64,000 nt of DNA from Nocardioides daeguensis (GCF_019192965.1 NZ_JAHTKU010000011.1:248001-312000); one strand, 5' to 3'. Numbered from the stretch's first letter, positions 10,012-18,045 are shown. The notes: generated by a model not told the origin, from the sequence alone. Program-made: numbers and translations.

Positions 10012-10030
10012 GCAGCCCATCGGCCGTCAA
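10002..10030 (-). promoter_or_regulatory. Promoter of the leftward importer operon
   Basis: On the minus strand TTGACG (10030-10025) and TATCGT (10007-10002) are separated by 17 bases, a near-consensus sigma-70 promoter. The predicted start falls at about 9995, inside the palindrome at 9984-9999. Confidence 0.55.
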
Positions 10031-10048
10031 CGAGTTGCAGGAGATTCC

Positions 10049-10297
10049 GTGAACCCGCAAGCGATCGTCTATTCCGCCACCTGGTGCGGTCACTGCACCC
10101 GGCTGAAGTCCCAGCTCGACCGGGCCCAGGTGTCCTACGTCGTGGTCGACGTCGACGAGCACCCCGAGCACCTCGACCGGCTCGCCGAGCTCAACGGTGG
10201 CTCGTGGCTGATCCCCACGGTGGAGCTGCCCGACGGCACGGCGCTGGTCAACCCGCCCGCGGCGGCCGTCGCGGCTGCGCTGGCGGCCGGCTCGTGA
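10049..10297 (+). CDS. Mycoredoxin/glutaredoxin-like thiol oxidoreductase
   Basis: An 82-residue thioredoxin-fold protein with a CGHC redox motif (Cys13, Cys16) directly after the first strand. The second half has the cis-proline TVP-type segment ([11 protein letters not shown]) and NPP near the C-terminus. This layout and length match actinobacterial mycoredoxins, which reduce mycothiol-mixed disulfides, more closely than NrdH. The GTG start at 10049 is preceded by GCAGGAGA and places the motif at the usual distance from the N-terminus. Its stop overlaps the start of the Cds1-like gene by four bases. In this context it may reduce disulfides of imported cystine or peptides; this is inference. 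Confidence 0.85.
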   Translation: MNPQAIVYSATWCGHCTRLKSQLDRAQVSYVVVDVDEHPEHLDRLAELNGGSWLIPTVELPDGTALVNPPAAAVAAALAAGS

Positions 10298-11430
10298 CGG
10301 CCTCCTCCGACCGGGCCTGGGCCCACGAGGCGGTTCGGCGGATCGAGGCCGACGCCAACCGCTCGGCCGACACCCACCTGCACGTGCTGCCGCTGCCCGA
10401 GGACTGGGGCGTCCGCATCTACCTCAAGGACGAGTCGGTGCACCCCACCGGCAGTCTCAAGCACCGGCTGGCGCGGTCGCTGTTCCTCTACGCCCTCTGC
10501 AACGGGTGGCTGGGTCCCGACAGCGTCGTCGTCGAGGCCAGCTCGGGATCGACCGCGGTCTCGGAGGCCTACTTCGCCCGCCTGCTCGGGCTGCGCTTCG
10601 TCGCGGTGGTGCCGCGGTCGACGTCGCAGGAGAAGATCGAGCTGATCGGCTTCTACGGCGGTGAGTGCCGCTTCGTCGACGACCCCACCACGGTCTACGC
10701 CGAGGCCGCGCGGATCGCGAGGGAGTGCGGCGGGCACTACCTCGACCAGTTCACCTACGCCGAGCGCGCGACCGACTGGCGCGGCAACAACAACATCGCG
10801 GAGTCGATCCTCCAGCAGCTGGCGCTCGAGCCGCACCCGGTGCCTGCGTGGGTCGTCGTGGGGGCCGGCACGGGCGGCACCGCGGCGACCATCGGTCGCT
10901 ACCTGCGGCACCGTCGCCTCGACACCCGGCTGAGCGTGGTCGACCCGGAAGGATCGGCGTTCTACCAGGCCTGGCGCGATGGCGACCGGGCCGTCACCGG
11001 CGCCGGGTCGGCGATCGAGGGCATCGGCCGGCCGCGCGTGGAGCCGTCGTTCGAGCCGAACGTCGTCGACCACATGGCGCGGGTCCCCGACGCTGCGTCG
11101 CTGGCCGCGATGCACTGGTGCAGCGAGGCGATCGGTCGCCCGGTCGGCGGCTCCACCGGCACGTCGGTCTGGGGCGCGCTCGTGCTCGCCGCGCAGATGC
11201 GTCGCGCAGGCGTGCGTGGCAGCGTCGTGACCCTGATCTGCGACGGCGGCGACCGCTACCGCAAGACCTACTACGACCCGGACTGGCTCGCTGCGTCGGG
11301 GCTCGACCTCGCGATGTACCGGGCCGCGCTGGACGCCTTCGTGGCCGGCCACGCCGACGACCTGCCCGTCCTGGAGCAGGCGCACCGGCCCGGATCTGTG
11401 CGAGCATCGGGTCCGACAGGAGGTGGGTGA
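10294..11430 (+). CDS. cds1: Cds1-like PLP-dependent L-cysteine desulfhydrase
   Basis: A 378-residue fold-type II PLP enzyme of the cysteine synthase superfamily. The PLP lysine is Lys56 in GSLKHR; the substrate loop is [14 protein letters not shown] and the phosphate-binding glycine loop is [16 protein letters not shown]. The segments [20 protein letters not shown] and [15 protein letters not shown] agree with mycobacterial Cds1 (Rv3684 family), which converts L-cysteine to pyruvate, ammonia and sulfide, rather than with biosynthetic CysK. I recalled this similarity; it was not searched. The GTG at 10294 sits within the stop of the mycoredoxin gene (GTGA), so the two are translationally coupled. 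It probably removes cysteine delivered by the divergent importer and peptidase. Confidence 0.82.
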   Translation: MTASSDRAWAHEAVRRIEADANRSADTHLHVLPLPEDWGVRIYLKDESVHPTGSLKHRLARSLFLYALCNGWLGPDSVVVEASSGSTAVSEAYFARLLGLRFVAVVPRSTSQEKIELIGFYGGECRFVDDPTTVYAEAARIARECGGHYLDQFTYAERATDWRGNNNIAESILQQLALEPHPVPAWVVVGAGTGGTAATIGRYLRHRRLDTRLSVVDPEGSAFYQAWRDGDRAVTGAGSAIEGIGRPRVEPSFEPNVVDHMARVPDAASLAAMHWCSEAIGRPVGGSTGTSVWGALVLAAQMRRAGVRGSVVTLICDGGDRYRKTYYDPDWLAASGLDLAMYRAALDAFVAGHADDLPVLEQAHRPGSVRASGPTGGG

Positions 11431-12029
11431 TGAGCAGTCGCCAGGAGCCGCAGCCGGACCTCGCCGAGGCCGGTGCGGGTGAGGACGCGGCGAAGGAGGC
11501 GCTCGCCGGCAACGTCCGCCGGCTGCGCCTGGCGCGGGGCATGAGTCTGCGCGACCTCGCCGACGCCACCGGCTCGAGCAAGGGCCTGCTCTCCCAGGTC
11601 GAGCGTGGTCTCGCGAACCCGACGCTCGGCGTGCTCACCCGGATCTCCGAGGCCCTCGACGTCACCCTGCACGAGCTCGTGCGCAGCCCCCTCCTCGCGC
11701 CCGAGGTGGTCTCCGGCGACTGGGGCGACCTCGCCGAGATCGACGACGTCGCGGTCCGCACCCTGTTCACCTCCTTCGAGCGCCGCCGCCTCGAGATCTC
11801 CGAGTCGGCCGTCCCTGCGGACCATCCCAGCTCCAAGAGCTCCCACGGGCGCGGCTCGGTCGAGTACGCCTACGTGCTCGACGGATCGGTCGTCGTCGCC
11901 TCCAACGGTTGGAGCGTCGCCCTGTCGCGAGGCGACGGGCTGCGCTTCTCCGCGGAGTTCGAGCACGTGTACACCGGCGGACGCCACGGCGCCCGGCTGC
12001 TCACCGTCGTCGCGTTCACCGACGACTGA
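11430..12029 (+). CDS. XRE-family regulator with C-terminal cupin
   Basis: A 199-residue transcription factor. An XRE/Cro-type helix-turn-helix spans about residues 28-85 (RRLRLARGMSLRDLADATG, then SKGLLSQVERGLANPT). A cupin-2 domain occupies about residues 130-198 (EYAYVLDGSVVVASNGW, with the later RGDGLRF turn). In this family the cupin usually binds a small ligand and the HTH binds short palindromes as a dimer. The ATG overlaps the stop of the Cds1-like gene by one base (TGATG) and AGGAGGTG precedes it. It is the likely regulator of its own operon and of the divergent importer through the palindrome at 9984-9999. Confidence 0.88.
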   Translation: MSSRQEPQPDLAEAGAGEDAAKEALAGNVRRLRLARGMSLRDLADATGSSKGLLSQVERGLANPTLGVLTRISEALDVTLHELVRSPLLAPEVVSGDWGDLAEIDDVAVRTLFTSFERRRLEISESAVPADHPSSKSSHGRGSVEYAYVLDGSVVVASNGWSVALSRGDGLRFSAEFEHVYTGGRHGARLLTVVAFTDD

Positions 12030-12043
12030 GCGTCCCCAAGGCG

Positions 12044-12277
12044 TCAGTGGTCCTCGCCCCAGTTGGCGATGATCACGGCGATGGGCGGGAGCACGGCGGC
12101 GATCGCCGACATGATGACGGCGGCCGTCGTCGACCACAGCCGGACCAGGTTCCAGGCGAGCAGCACCAGCAGCAGGCACGTGCCCATGAGTGCGAAGTAC
12201 CAGCGCTTGCGCCGACGCAGCCGCTCGCTCTGCGAGCGGCGCGCTTGGCTGATCGTGAACCGCTGACGTCGTGCCAT
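12044..12277 (-). CDS. DUF3099 membrane protein
   Basis: A 77-residue protein with a short basic N-terminus (FTISQARRSQSERLRRRKRWYF) and two hydrophobic helices separated by a short loop. It ends in LPPIAVIIANWG. This arrangement is that of the actinobacterial DUF3099 family, whose function is unknown. The ATG at 12277 is preferred over an upstream in-frame GTG because GGAAGGCG precedes it at normal distance. It lies convergent to the XRE-cupin gene and just downstream of the SNF2-like gene. Confidence 0.78.
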   Translation of the reverse strand: MARRQRFTISQARRSQSERLRRRKRWYFALMGTCLLLVLLAWNLVRLWSTTAAVIMSAIAAVLPPIAVIIANWGEDH

Positions 12278-12300
12278 CGCCTTCCACCCAACCACGTGGC

Positions 12301-14028
12301 TCAGGCGCTGTCCTCGGTCAGCGCGGTGGTGGGCAGCCAGTCGGCGCCGAGGAGCCCGGCGAGGTCGGCGAGCCCCGTGGTGTCGCTGCCCACGGTGTCG
12401 GCGGCGGCGGCGATCCGCTCCACCATCACCTTGCCGACCTGCTCCTCGACGGTGCCCTCGGCGTACGCGATGTGCCAGGGCGAGACCTGGTGGTCGCGAT
12501 GGGTGCGGCCGGTGACCTGGCGTCCGGCGATGCCCGAGAAGCGGGCCTGGTGGAAGACGCCGACCCGCGGCTCGGTGCTCGCCTGGCGCCCGTCGGCGAG
12601 GGTCTCGCCGGCGTGGAGGCTGATCGAGGCGACGGTGGTGAAGACGCAGACCTTCGCCTCACCGGTCTGGAACCGCAGCCGCTCCGCCTCGGCGTCGAAC
12701 CGGTCCCTGCCGTAGACCGAGGCCACCGCGATGCCGGCGTCGCGCAGCCGGTCGGCGATCGGGTCGGCGGCGGTCGCGACGAACTCCACCGAGCACGCCA
12801 CCTGCCGCTCGGCCCGCACCTGCTGGGCGATCCAGTCGACCGTCGAGTCGACCCGGATCAGGCCCGCCTTCTGCCGGAACCGCAGCAGCGCCGCCCGGCC
12901 CTTCGCGACATTGCGGCCGCGCCGGGCGATGTCCATCTCGCGGCAGAACTCACCCCACTCCGCCTCGTACGCCGATCGCTCGGCCGGTGTCAGTGCCACC
13001 GGCATCCCGGAGATCGGCACCGGTCCCCACGGCGCCGCGCGGTGCAGCATCGCTGCGGGCCGCTCCTCGGCGAGCCAGCCCCGCACGAGCTTCAGGTCCG
13101 CGGCCCGCCGCGCGGGATCGGTGGTCCACGTGGCGCCGTACCGCCCGGGCTCGACGGCGACCCCGTGGCGTTGCAACGCCTCGGCGAACGCGGCCGCGGG
13201 CTGGGTGGCCGTCGTCCACCCCTTCATCGACTCGCCGAGGACCTGTGCATAGGCCGGCGCGAGGTACGGCAGCTCGAGCGGGGTGTGGCCGGGCGTCGCG
13301 GTCGTCGCGATGACGAACGGCGCCTTGTCGTGGGGCAGGGCATGCCCGGAGATGCGGGTCCAGTGCTTCCAGCGCTTGGTGGTCGTGCGCCGCAACGCGT
13401 GCGCCTCGTCCGCGATGATCACGTCCCACGGGTGGTCCTTGACCTTCTCCAGTCGGTCCCACGTGATCACGACCCACTCCAGGCCGCCGTCGCCGAGCGC
13501 CGTGATCGTGCGGCACCAGTGGCCGATCGTGATCGCGGCCGGTCGGTCGGCCACGACCAGCACCCGCCGGGCGCCGCGCAGGTCGCCCACCGCCATCGCC
13601 CCGAGCACTGCCGAGATGGTCTTGCCGACGCCGGGCTCGTCGGCCAGCAGGAACATCCGTCCTCCCGCCTCGGCACGGGCCGCGATCGCGTCGGCCGCCT
13701 CGAACTGGAGCCTCCGGGGCTCGAGCGCGTCGGTGGCCACGGGAGGGGGGACGGGGCTGTCGGGGTTGAGGGTGTTCTCGATGAACCGGCCGAGGGTGTG
13801 GGGGCCGGGGGAGTACGGCGCGAGGTGGGCGGGGAGCCGGCTGCCGACGTACAGGTGGGTCTTGACCGCCGGGTGCCAGGTGGCGCCGTCGACCTGCGTC
13901 CCGTACGGGACGTCGAGGACCCACACTCGCTCGCCGGGCCCCGCCACGGGCAGGGGCCGCGGTTGGCGCGTCCCGCTACGGCGCGTCCCGCTGCGGCGGC
14001 GGGCGCTGGATCGGCGAGAGCTGGCCAC
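12301..14028 (-). CDS. SNF2-like DEAD/DEAH ATPase, phage-helicase type
   Basis: A 575-residue superfamily 2 ATPase. Walker A is GVGKT at residues 133-137 and motif II is DEAH at 207-210. TATP, the motif III position, follows. The C-terminal half has motif V/VI features (GVFHQARFSGIAGRQVTGRTHRD), with the arginines expected of a RecA-like lobe 2. The first 90 residues (WVLDVPYGTQVDGATWHP onwards) are not a standard helicase region. The compact size, that N-terminus and the absence of accessory domains recall single-chain helicases of actinophages. No phage genes flank it. Start is a GTG with TAGCGT six bases upstream. Substrate and role are unknown. Confidence 0.75.
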   Translation of the reverse strand: MASSRRSSARRRSGTRRSGTRQPRPLPVAGPGERVWVLDVPYGTQVDGATWHPAVKTHLYVGSRLPAHLAPYSPGPHTLGRFIENTLNPDSPVPPPVATDALEPRRLQFEAADAIAARAEAGGRMFLLADEPGVGKTISAVLGAMAVGDLRGARRVLVVADRPAAITIGHWCRTITALGDGGLEWVVITWDRLEKVKDHPWDVIIADEAHALRRTTTKRWKHWTRISGHALPHDKAPFVIATTATPGHTPLELPYLAPAYAQVLGESMKGWTTATQPAAAFAEALQRHGVAVEPGRYGATWTTDPARRAADLKLVRGWLAEERPAAMLHRAAPWGPVPISGMPVALTPAERSAYEAEWGEFCREMDIARRGRNVAKGRAALLRFRQKAGLIRVDSTVDWIAQQVRAERQVACSVEFVATAADPIADRLRDAGIAVASVYGRDRFDAEAERLRFQTGEAKVCVFTTVASISLHAGETLADGRQASTEPRVGVFHQARFSGIAGRQVTGRTHRDHQVSPWHIAYAEGTVEEQVGKVMVERIAAAADTVGSDTTGLADLAGLLGADWLPTTALTEDSA

Positions 14029-14034
14029 CCCCGG

Positions 14035-14040
14035 ACGCTA
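14035..14040 (-). promoter_or_regulatory. -10 box of a leaderless-type promoter (SNF2-like gene)
   Basis: On the minus strand TAGCGT lies six bases before the GTG at 14028. Confidence 0.4.
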
Positions 14041-14117
14041 CCGGGAGCGGGCCCTCGGACCGGTGTCCGGCACGCCGTCGTACGTCGGGGCGGTGACGTC
14101 GGCCGGCTCGAGCCCGC

Positions 14118-14123
14118 TAGCCT
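14118..14123 (+). promoter_or_regulatory. -10 box of a leaderless-type promoter (MTHFR-like gene)
   Basis: TAGCCT lies seven bases before the GTG at 14131. Confidence 0.4.
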
Positions 14124-14130
14124 CACGCGC

Positions 14131-15054
14131 GTGGATGTCGCAACGTGCATCGAGGAAGGGCGCGGAGGCTTCGTCCTCTTCGCGATCACGCCACCACGGC
14201 AGTCCACACCGGCCGAGCGGCTCCCGCAGATCGCGCGTGCCACCCTGGAGCGGCTCGAGCACCTCGATCTCGACGGACTCGTCCTCTACGACATCGACGA
14301 CGAGAGCGCCCGCAACCCGGCGGAGCGCCCGTTCCCGTTCAGCCCGACGGTCGACCCGTCGGCGTACCGCGCCGAGTACCTCTCGTCGTGGCCGACGCCG
14401 GTCATCGTCTACCGCGCCGTCGGCAAGTACCAGCGCGAGGAGCTGCGCACCTGGCTCGCCGCGCAGGACGCCCGCCGTACCTTGACCGTGATGGTCGGCG
14501 CCTCGTCCAGCAGCACGTCCACGCCCGTGACCCTCCTCGACGCGCAAGCCCTGCGAGCCGAGGAGAACCCGCAGCTGCTTCTCGGCGGGGTCGCGATCCC
14601 CGAGCGGCACAGCCGTCGCGAGGACGAGCACCTGCGCCTGATCGCCAAGCAGGAGGCCGGCTGCCGGTTCTTCGTCACACAGGTGGTGTACGACCTCAAC
14701 GCCGCCAAGAACCTGGTCTCCGACTACCGCTACGCGTGCCAGGAGCGGGGGCTGACCCCGGTGCCGATCGTCTTCACCTTCTCGGTCTGCGGCTCGATGC
14801 GGACCCTGGAGTTCCTGCGCTGGCTCGGCGTCGACGTGCCCCGCTGGATCGAGAACGACCTCCGGCACTCGACGAACCCCCTCGGCGCGTCCTTCGAGCA
14901 AGCGGCCGCCACCGCCGCCGAGCTCGCCGAGTTCTGCCACCGACTCGACGTACCGTTCGGGCTCAACGTGGAGAGCGTCTCCATCCGGCGGGAGGAGATC
15001 GAGGCCTCGGTGGACCTTGCGGCGAGGCTGGGCGGGCTGGTTCGTCCTGGGTGA
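14131..15054 (+). CDS. Methylenetetrahydrofolate reductase-like protein
   Basis: A 307-residue TIM-barrel protein resembling the MetF family, which reduces 5,10-methylene-THF to 5-methyl-THF using FAD. The best landmark is KQEAGCRFFVTQVVYDL, the counterpart of the family's K-x-x-G-A-x-F-x-x-T-Q strand. The N-terminal segment GGFVLFAITPPRQ replaces the usual EFFPP motif, so this is a divergent member; mycobacteria have comparable non-canonical MTHFRs. The GTG at 14131 is chosen for the TAGCCT box seven bases upstream; the frame is open far upstream but antisense to the SNF2-like gene there. Exact substrate is uncertain. Confidence 0.65.
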   Translation: MDVATCIEEGRGGFVLFAITPPRQSTPAERLPQIARATLERLEHLDLDGLVLYDIDDESARNPAERPFPFSPTVDPSAYRAEYLSSWPTPVIVYRAVGKYQREELRTWLAAQDARRTLTVMVGASSSSTSTPVTLLDAQALRAEENPQLLLGGVAIPERHSRREDEHLRLIAKQEAGCRFFVTQVVYDLNAAKNLVSDYRYACQERGLTPVPIVFTFSVCGSMRTLEFLRWLGVDVPRWIENDLRHSTNPLGASFEQAAATAAELAEFCHRLDVPFGLNVESVSIRREEIEASVDLAARLGGLVRPG

Positions 15055-15075
15055 GGGCGGCGACTCCTCGCGGAG

Positions 15076-16284
15076 TCAGCCGGTGATGTCGCGTCCGATG
15101 AGGCGCCGGGCCACGATCCACTGCTGGAGCTCGTTGGCGCCCTCGAAGATCTCCAGGATCTTGGCGTCGCGGTACATCTCCTCGAGCCGGACGGCTTCGC
15201 CGGTCTCGCCGACCTGGCGGGCGAAGCCGACGGCGCCGTGGATCTGGATCGCCTCGCGGACCAGGTCGTTGGCCAGGCGGGTGCCGTAGGCCTTGGCCAT
15301 GGCGGCCTCGGGCTCGGCGGTGCGGTCGCCGCGGTCGAGCAGGACGGCGGCCTTCTGGTAGAGGCTGCGCGCGCACTCGAGCTCGGTGGCGCGCTGCGCC
15401 ATCTGGAACTGCCAGTGCTGCATGGCGCCGAGCGGGCGTCCGAAGACCTCGCGGGTCTGCAGGCGATGGACGGCGAGGTCGAGGGCGGCCTGGGCGACAC
15501 CCACGCCGGCGGCGCCGATGCCGATGCGGCCGCGGACGAGGGCGCCGAGTGCGACGGCCATGCCCTGGCCCGGGTCGCCGAGCAGGTTCTCGCGGGGGAC
15601 GTGGACGTCCTCGAGGACGATGTCGGCGGTGATCTGGCCGCGGTGACCCATCTTCAGGTCGGGGGTGCCGATCCGGATGCCGGGGCTGGTGAGGTCGATC
15701 AGCAGCATGTGTGCCCGCTCGCCGTCGCGACCGGCGCGCACGAGCATCGAGACGTGGCCGGCGACGACGCTGTTGGTGATCCAGCGCTTGCGGCCGTTGA
15801 CGACGAAGCCGTCGGCGGTCTCCTCCGCCCAGGTGCTGAGCCGGCTCGCGGTCAGATCCGAGCTCGTCTCGGGCTCGGTGGTGGCGAAGGCGAAGGCCTG
15901 TCGGCCGGAGACCAGGTCCGGTACCAGCCGGTCCCGGACGGCGGGGGAGGCGTGGGCCAGCGTCGCGGGGACGAGGATGCACTGGCCGTCGTACACGCCG
16001 GCGAGGGAGGAGGACTCGTAGGCGATCTCCTCGGCGACCGTGCACACGCCGAGCATGGGGTGCTCGAGGTCGCCGAAAGGGACGCCGAACAGGCCGTCGG
16101 AGGCCAGGCCGCGGAACGCCGCCCAGGGGAAGCTGTCGGCCGACTCCTCGCGGCTGCCGATCTCGCGGGCCACCGGAGCGACGTGACGGGCGACCGAGGC
16201 GCGAGCACGCGCCCGCAGCTCGACGATCTCGGCGGGGAGGAAGACGTCGTGCGACATCCGGTCCTGGGTTCGGGTGAGGGTCAT
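15076..16284 (-). CDS. Acyl-CoA dehydrogenase
   Basis: A 402-residue flavoprotein of the acyl-CoA dehydrogenase family. Visible landmarks are the FAD/substrate loop FAFATTEPETSSD, the middle beta domain with VNGRKRWITNS, and the C-terminal helix bundle with IQIHGAVGFA. The catalytic-base region is RDAKILEIFEGANELQQ, in which the Glu of FEG is present. It should oxidise an acyl-CoA at the alpha-beta position; the chain type is unknown. The ATG at 16284 was chosen because the frame upstream runs through the operator and antisense to the TetR gene. It is divergent from that TetR gene, with a long inverted repeat between them. Confidence 0.88.
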   Translation of the reverse strand: MTLTRTQDRMSHDVFLPAEIVELRARARASVARHVAPVAREIGSREESADSFPWAAFRGLASDGLFGVPFGDLEHPMLGVCTVAEEIAYESSSLAGVYDGQCILVPATLAHASPAVRDRLVPDLVSGRQAFAFATTEPETSSDLTASRLSTWAEETADGFVVNGRKRWITNSVVAGHVSMLVRAGRDGERAHMLLIDLTSPGIRIGTPDLKMGHRGQITADIVLEDVHVPRENLLGDPGQGMAVALGALVRGRIGIGAAGVGVAQAALDLAVHRLQTREVFGRPLGAMQHWQFQMAQRATELECARSLYQKAAVLLDRGDRTAEPEAAMAKAYGTRLANDLVREAIQIHGAVGFARQVGETGEAVRLEEMYRDAKILEIFEGANELQQWIVARRLIGRDITG

Positions 16285-16296
16285 GGTCGCTCCTGG

Positions 16297-16344
16297 AATC
16301 GGACATGTGTACGATTCTGAGCATAATCGTACGACTGTCCGATT
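16297..16344. promoter_or_regulatory. Operator-like inverted repeat between acyl-CoA dehydrogenase and TetR genes
   Basis: Two 20-base arms, 16297-16316 and 16325-16344, are inverted copies with 17 of 20 matching; both carry AATCGGACA and GTACGATT. An eight-base spacer separates them. The site ends four bases before the TetR gene's -10-like box, so a bound TetR dimer pair would repress both genes. Confidence 0.65.
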
Positions 16345-16347
16345 CGC

Positions 16348-16353
16348 TAGAGT
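16348..16353 (+). promoter_or_regulatory. -10 box of a leaderless-type promoter (TetR gene)
   Basis: TAGAGT lies six bases before the GTG at 16360 and directly after the inverted repeat. Confidence 0.4.
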
Positions 16354-16359
16354 GCCCCC

Positions 16360-16950
16360 GTGAGCGCAGAGACCAAGGCCGAGCGGACGCGGCGGCGGAT
16401 CCTCGACGCCTCGGCACGGGAGTTCGCGCTCCACGGGTACGGCGGCGCCAGCCTGCGCCGCATCGCCGAGGCCGCGGACCTGAAGGTCGGCAGCCTCGCC
16501 TTCCACTTCCCGACGAAGGACGACCTGGTGGCGGCGACCCTCCGAGACGGCGTCGAGGCGGCGACGGCCGCCCTGCGACACGCGGTCGACGCGGTGAGCG
16601 AGGACGCGGACCCCGTCGAGCGGCTGCGGGCCGCTGCCCGCGGTCACCTCGACGCGCTGCACGCCAGCGACGACCGGGCGGCCGCGGTGGTGCGCATGGT
16701 CGAGACGTTGCCGCCGTCGCTGCGTGCCGACCACGTCGCGCACGAGCGTGGCTTCGCGCGCGTGTGGCTCGACGTCCTCCAGCGGGGGAGGCGCGAGGGC
16801 GTGGTGCGCGACGACGTGGACCTGAGGGTGCTGCGCGACCTGGTCGTCGGGGCCCTCAACAGCACCTCGACGTCGAGCCCGCGTGCCCACCCCGACCTCG
16901 AGGCGGTGGTGGCGACGGTGCTGCGACTGCTGGCGCCCCCGCGGCGGTGA
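16360..16950 (+). CDS. TetR-family regulator (divergent to acyl-CoA dehydrogenase)
   Basis: A 196-residue regulator. The N-terminal HTH spans about residues 8-55 (RTRRRILDASAREFALHGY, then SLRRIAEAADLKVGSLAFHFPTKDDL), the classical TetR signature. The rest is a helical ligand-binding domain with no recognisable specificity. Start is GTG, placed by the TAGAGT box. Its position opposite an acyl-CoA dehydrogenase suggests an acyl-CoA or fatty-acid-type ligand and autoregulation through the repeat at 16297-16344; both points are inference. Confidence 0.88.
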   Translation: MSAETKAERTRRRILDASAREFALHGYGGASLRRIAEAADLKVGSLAFHFPTKDDLVAATLRDGVEAATAALRHAVDAVSEDADPVERLRAAARGHLDALHASDDRAAAVVRMVETLPPSLRADHVAHERGFARVWLDVLQRGRREGVVRDDVDLRVLRDLVVGALNSTSTSSPRAHPDLEAVVATVLRLLAPPRR

Positions 16951-17000
16951 CGGCGTGCGCAGTGGTCGGTGGACCGCCGGGGGCGCGCTCGCGGTTGAGG

Positions 17001-17365
17001 GACGGGCTGGCCTGTAAGCCGGGTTCTGTGATCGGCGACCATCCATCTAGGGCTGCCGTTGCCGACAGCCTCGAGCGACCTACCCGCACACTCGGACGAG
17101 CCGCCCTCGAACGTGTGCTGTCTGGTCTTGCTCCGGGTGGGGTTTGCCTAGCTGCTCCGGTCGCCCGGCGCACTGGTGGGCTCTTGCCCCACCGTTTCAC
17201 CCTTACCCCGCCCACGAGGAGCGAGGCGGTCTGTTCTCTGTGGCACTGTCCCGCGGGTCACCCCGGGTGGGTGTTACCCACCACCCTGCTCTGTGGAGCC
17301 CGGACTTTCCTCGGGACCCGACGCCTCGCGGCGATGGGTCACGCGGTCGCCCGGCCAGCCCGTCC
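17001..17365 (-). ncRNA. rnpB: RNase P RNA (class A)
   Basis: The minus strand reads as a complete bacterial RNase P RNA, the catalytic RNA that trims tRNA 5' ends. The 5' part contains the conserved GGAACGUCCGGGCUCC-type segment (seen as its complement at 17290-17320). The 3' part contains ACAGAACCCGGCUUAC, the universal P4/3'-end region, at 17014-17032 on the complement. The two ends pair through GGACGGGCUGG and CCAGCCCGUC. Boundaries are set by this end pairing and are approximate. No protein gene overlaps it. It fills most of the gap between the TetR gene and the TPR protein, whose promoter must lie in 17366-17414. Confidence 0.95.
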
Positions 17366-17414
17366 GCCGCTCACTCTAGGGAACAACCACATCCCCGGGA
17401 CAGTTGAGGGCGAC

Positions 17415-17837
17415 ATGAACGAGATGCCCGAGATCAAGGTGCTGCCGCCGATCGTGTTCCCGGGTACGACGGCACGGCACGAGGCGGCGTACCGGACCGC
17501 CCACGACTTCTTGTCCCGCCGCGCTCCGCGCGAGGCGCTCCAGGTGCTGGAGCCGGCGCTCGAGCAGGAGCCGGACAACCGGGGGCTGCGCTCGCTGCGG
17601 GCGTGGGCGTACCTGATGCGCGCCCAGCTGCAGAAGGCCACCGACGAGCTGACCGCGCTGGTCGCCGACGACCCGGTCGACGTGTGGAGCCGGCACGCGC
17701 TGGGCCGTTCGCTGGAGCGCCAGTCGAGGTACGACGACGCGCTCCCGCACCTGCGCCTGGCGGCCGCGATGACCGGCGACCCCGAGCACGAGTACGACGT
17801 CCTGCGGGTCGAGCGGCTGGCAGGTCGCCTGCAGTAG
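17415..17837 (+). CDS. Tetratricopeptide-repeat protein
   Basis: A 140-residue helical protein with about three TPR-like helix pairs. They start near residues 24, 58 and 92 (HDFLSRRAPREALQVLEPAL, LRAWAYLMRAQLQKATDEL, HALGRSLERQSRYDDALPHL). TPR arrays hold protein partners; none can be named. The ATG at 17415 was chosen because the upstream frame runs through the antisense strand of rnpB. It starts a tight cluster of four genes with spacers of ten bases or fewer. Confidence 0.75.
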   Translation: MNEMPEIKVLPPIVFPGTTARHEAAYRTAHDFLSRRAPREALQVLEPALEQEPDNRGLRSLRAWAYLMRAQLQKATDELTALVADDPVDVWSRHALGRSLERQSRYDDALPHLRLAAAMTGDPEHEYDVLRVERLAGRLQ

Positions 17838-17840
17838 GTT
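17835..17840 (+). promoter_or_regulatory. Possible -10 box before the 64-residue protein gene
   Basis: TAGGTT, which includes the stop codon of the TPR gene, lies six bases before the ATG at 17847. It may serve an internal leaderless transcript. Confidence 0.3.
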
Positions 17841-17846
17841 CGGGGC

Positions 17847-18041
17847 ATGTCCGCGGACAACGAGTACTGGTTCTGTCTGACCCATCACCAGGTCGAGGGC
17901 GTCGAGGGCTGCCCCAACAAGGACCGCCTCGGTCCGTACCCCACGCAGGCCGAGGCGGCGCGGGCGCTGGAGAAGGCGGCCGAGCGGACCGAGGCCTGGG
18001 ACCACGACCCGGCCTGGCACGACGACGCCGAGGACGAGTAG
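17847..18041 (+). CDS. Small conserved actinobacterial protein
   Basis: A 64-residue acidic protein of the pattern EYWFCLTHHQVEG, then DRLGPYPTQAEAARALEKAAERTEAWD. Short actinobacterial proteins with this YW...GPY-x-T-x-x-EA pattern are annotated as methionine aminopeptidase-like or SPOR-domain-like; none has a proven function. It lies nine bases after the TPR gene and five before the next gene. Confidence 0.7.
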   Translation: MSADNEYWFCLTHHQVEGVEGCPNKDRLGPYPTQAEAARALEKAAERTEAWDHDPAWHDDAEDE

Positions 18042-18045
18042 TCCG

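Noticed and set aside
8302-10293. Upstream extension of the Cds1-like gene in the same frame
   Set aside because: It is antisense to the binding-protein gene and crosses the divergent promoter; the GTG at 10294 begins the recognisable domain.
16305-17837. One long plus-strand open frame running across rnpB into the TPR gene
   Set aside because: The first two thirds are out of frame with the TetR gene and antisense to RNase P RNA; only the part from the ATG at 17415 looks like protein.
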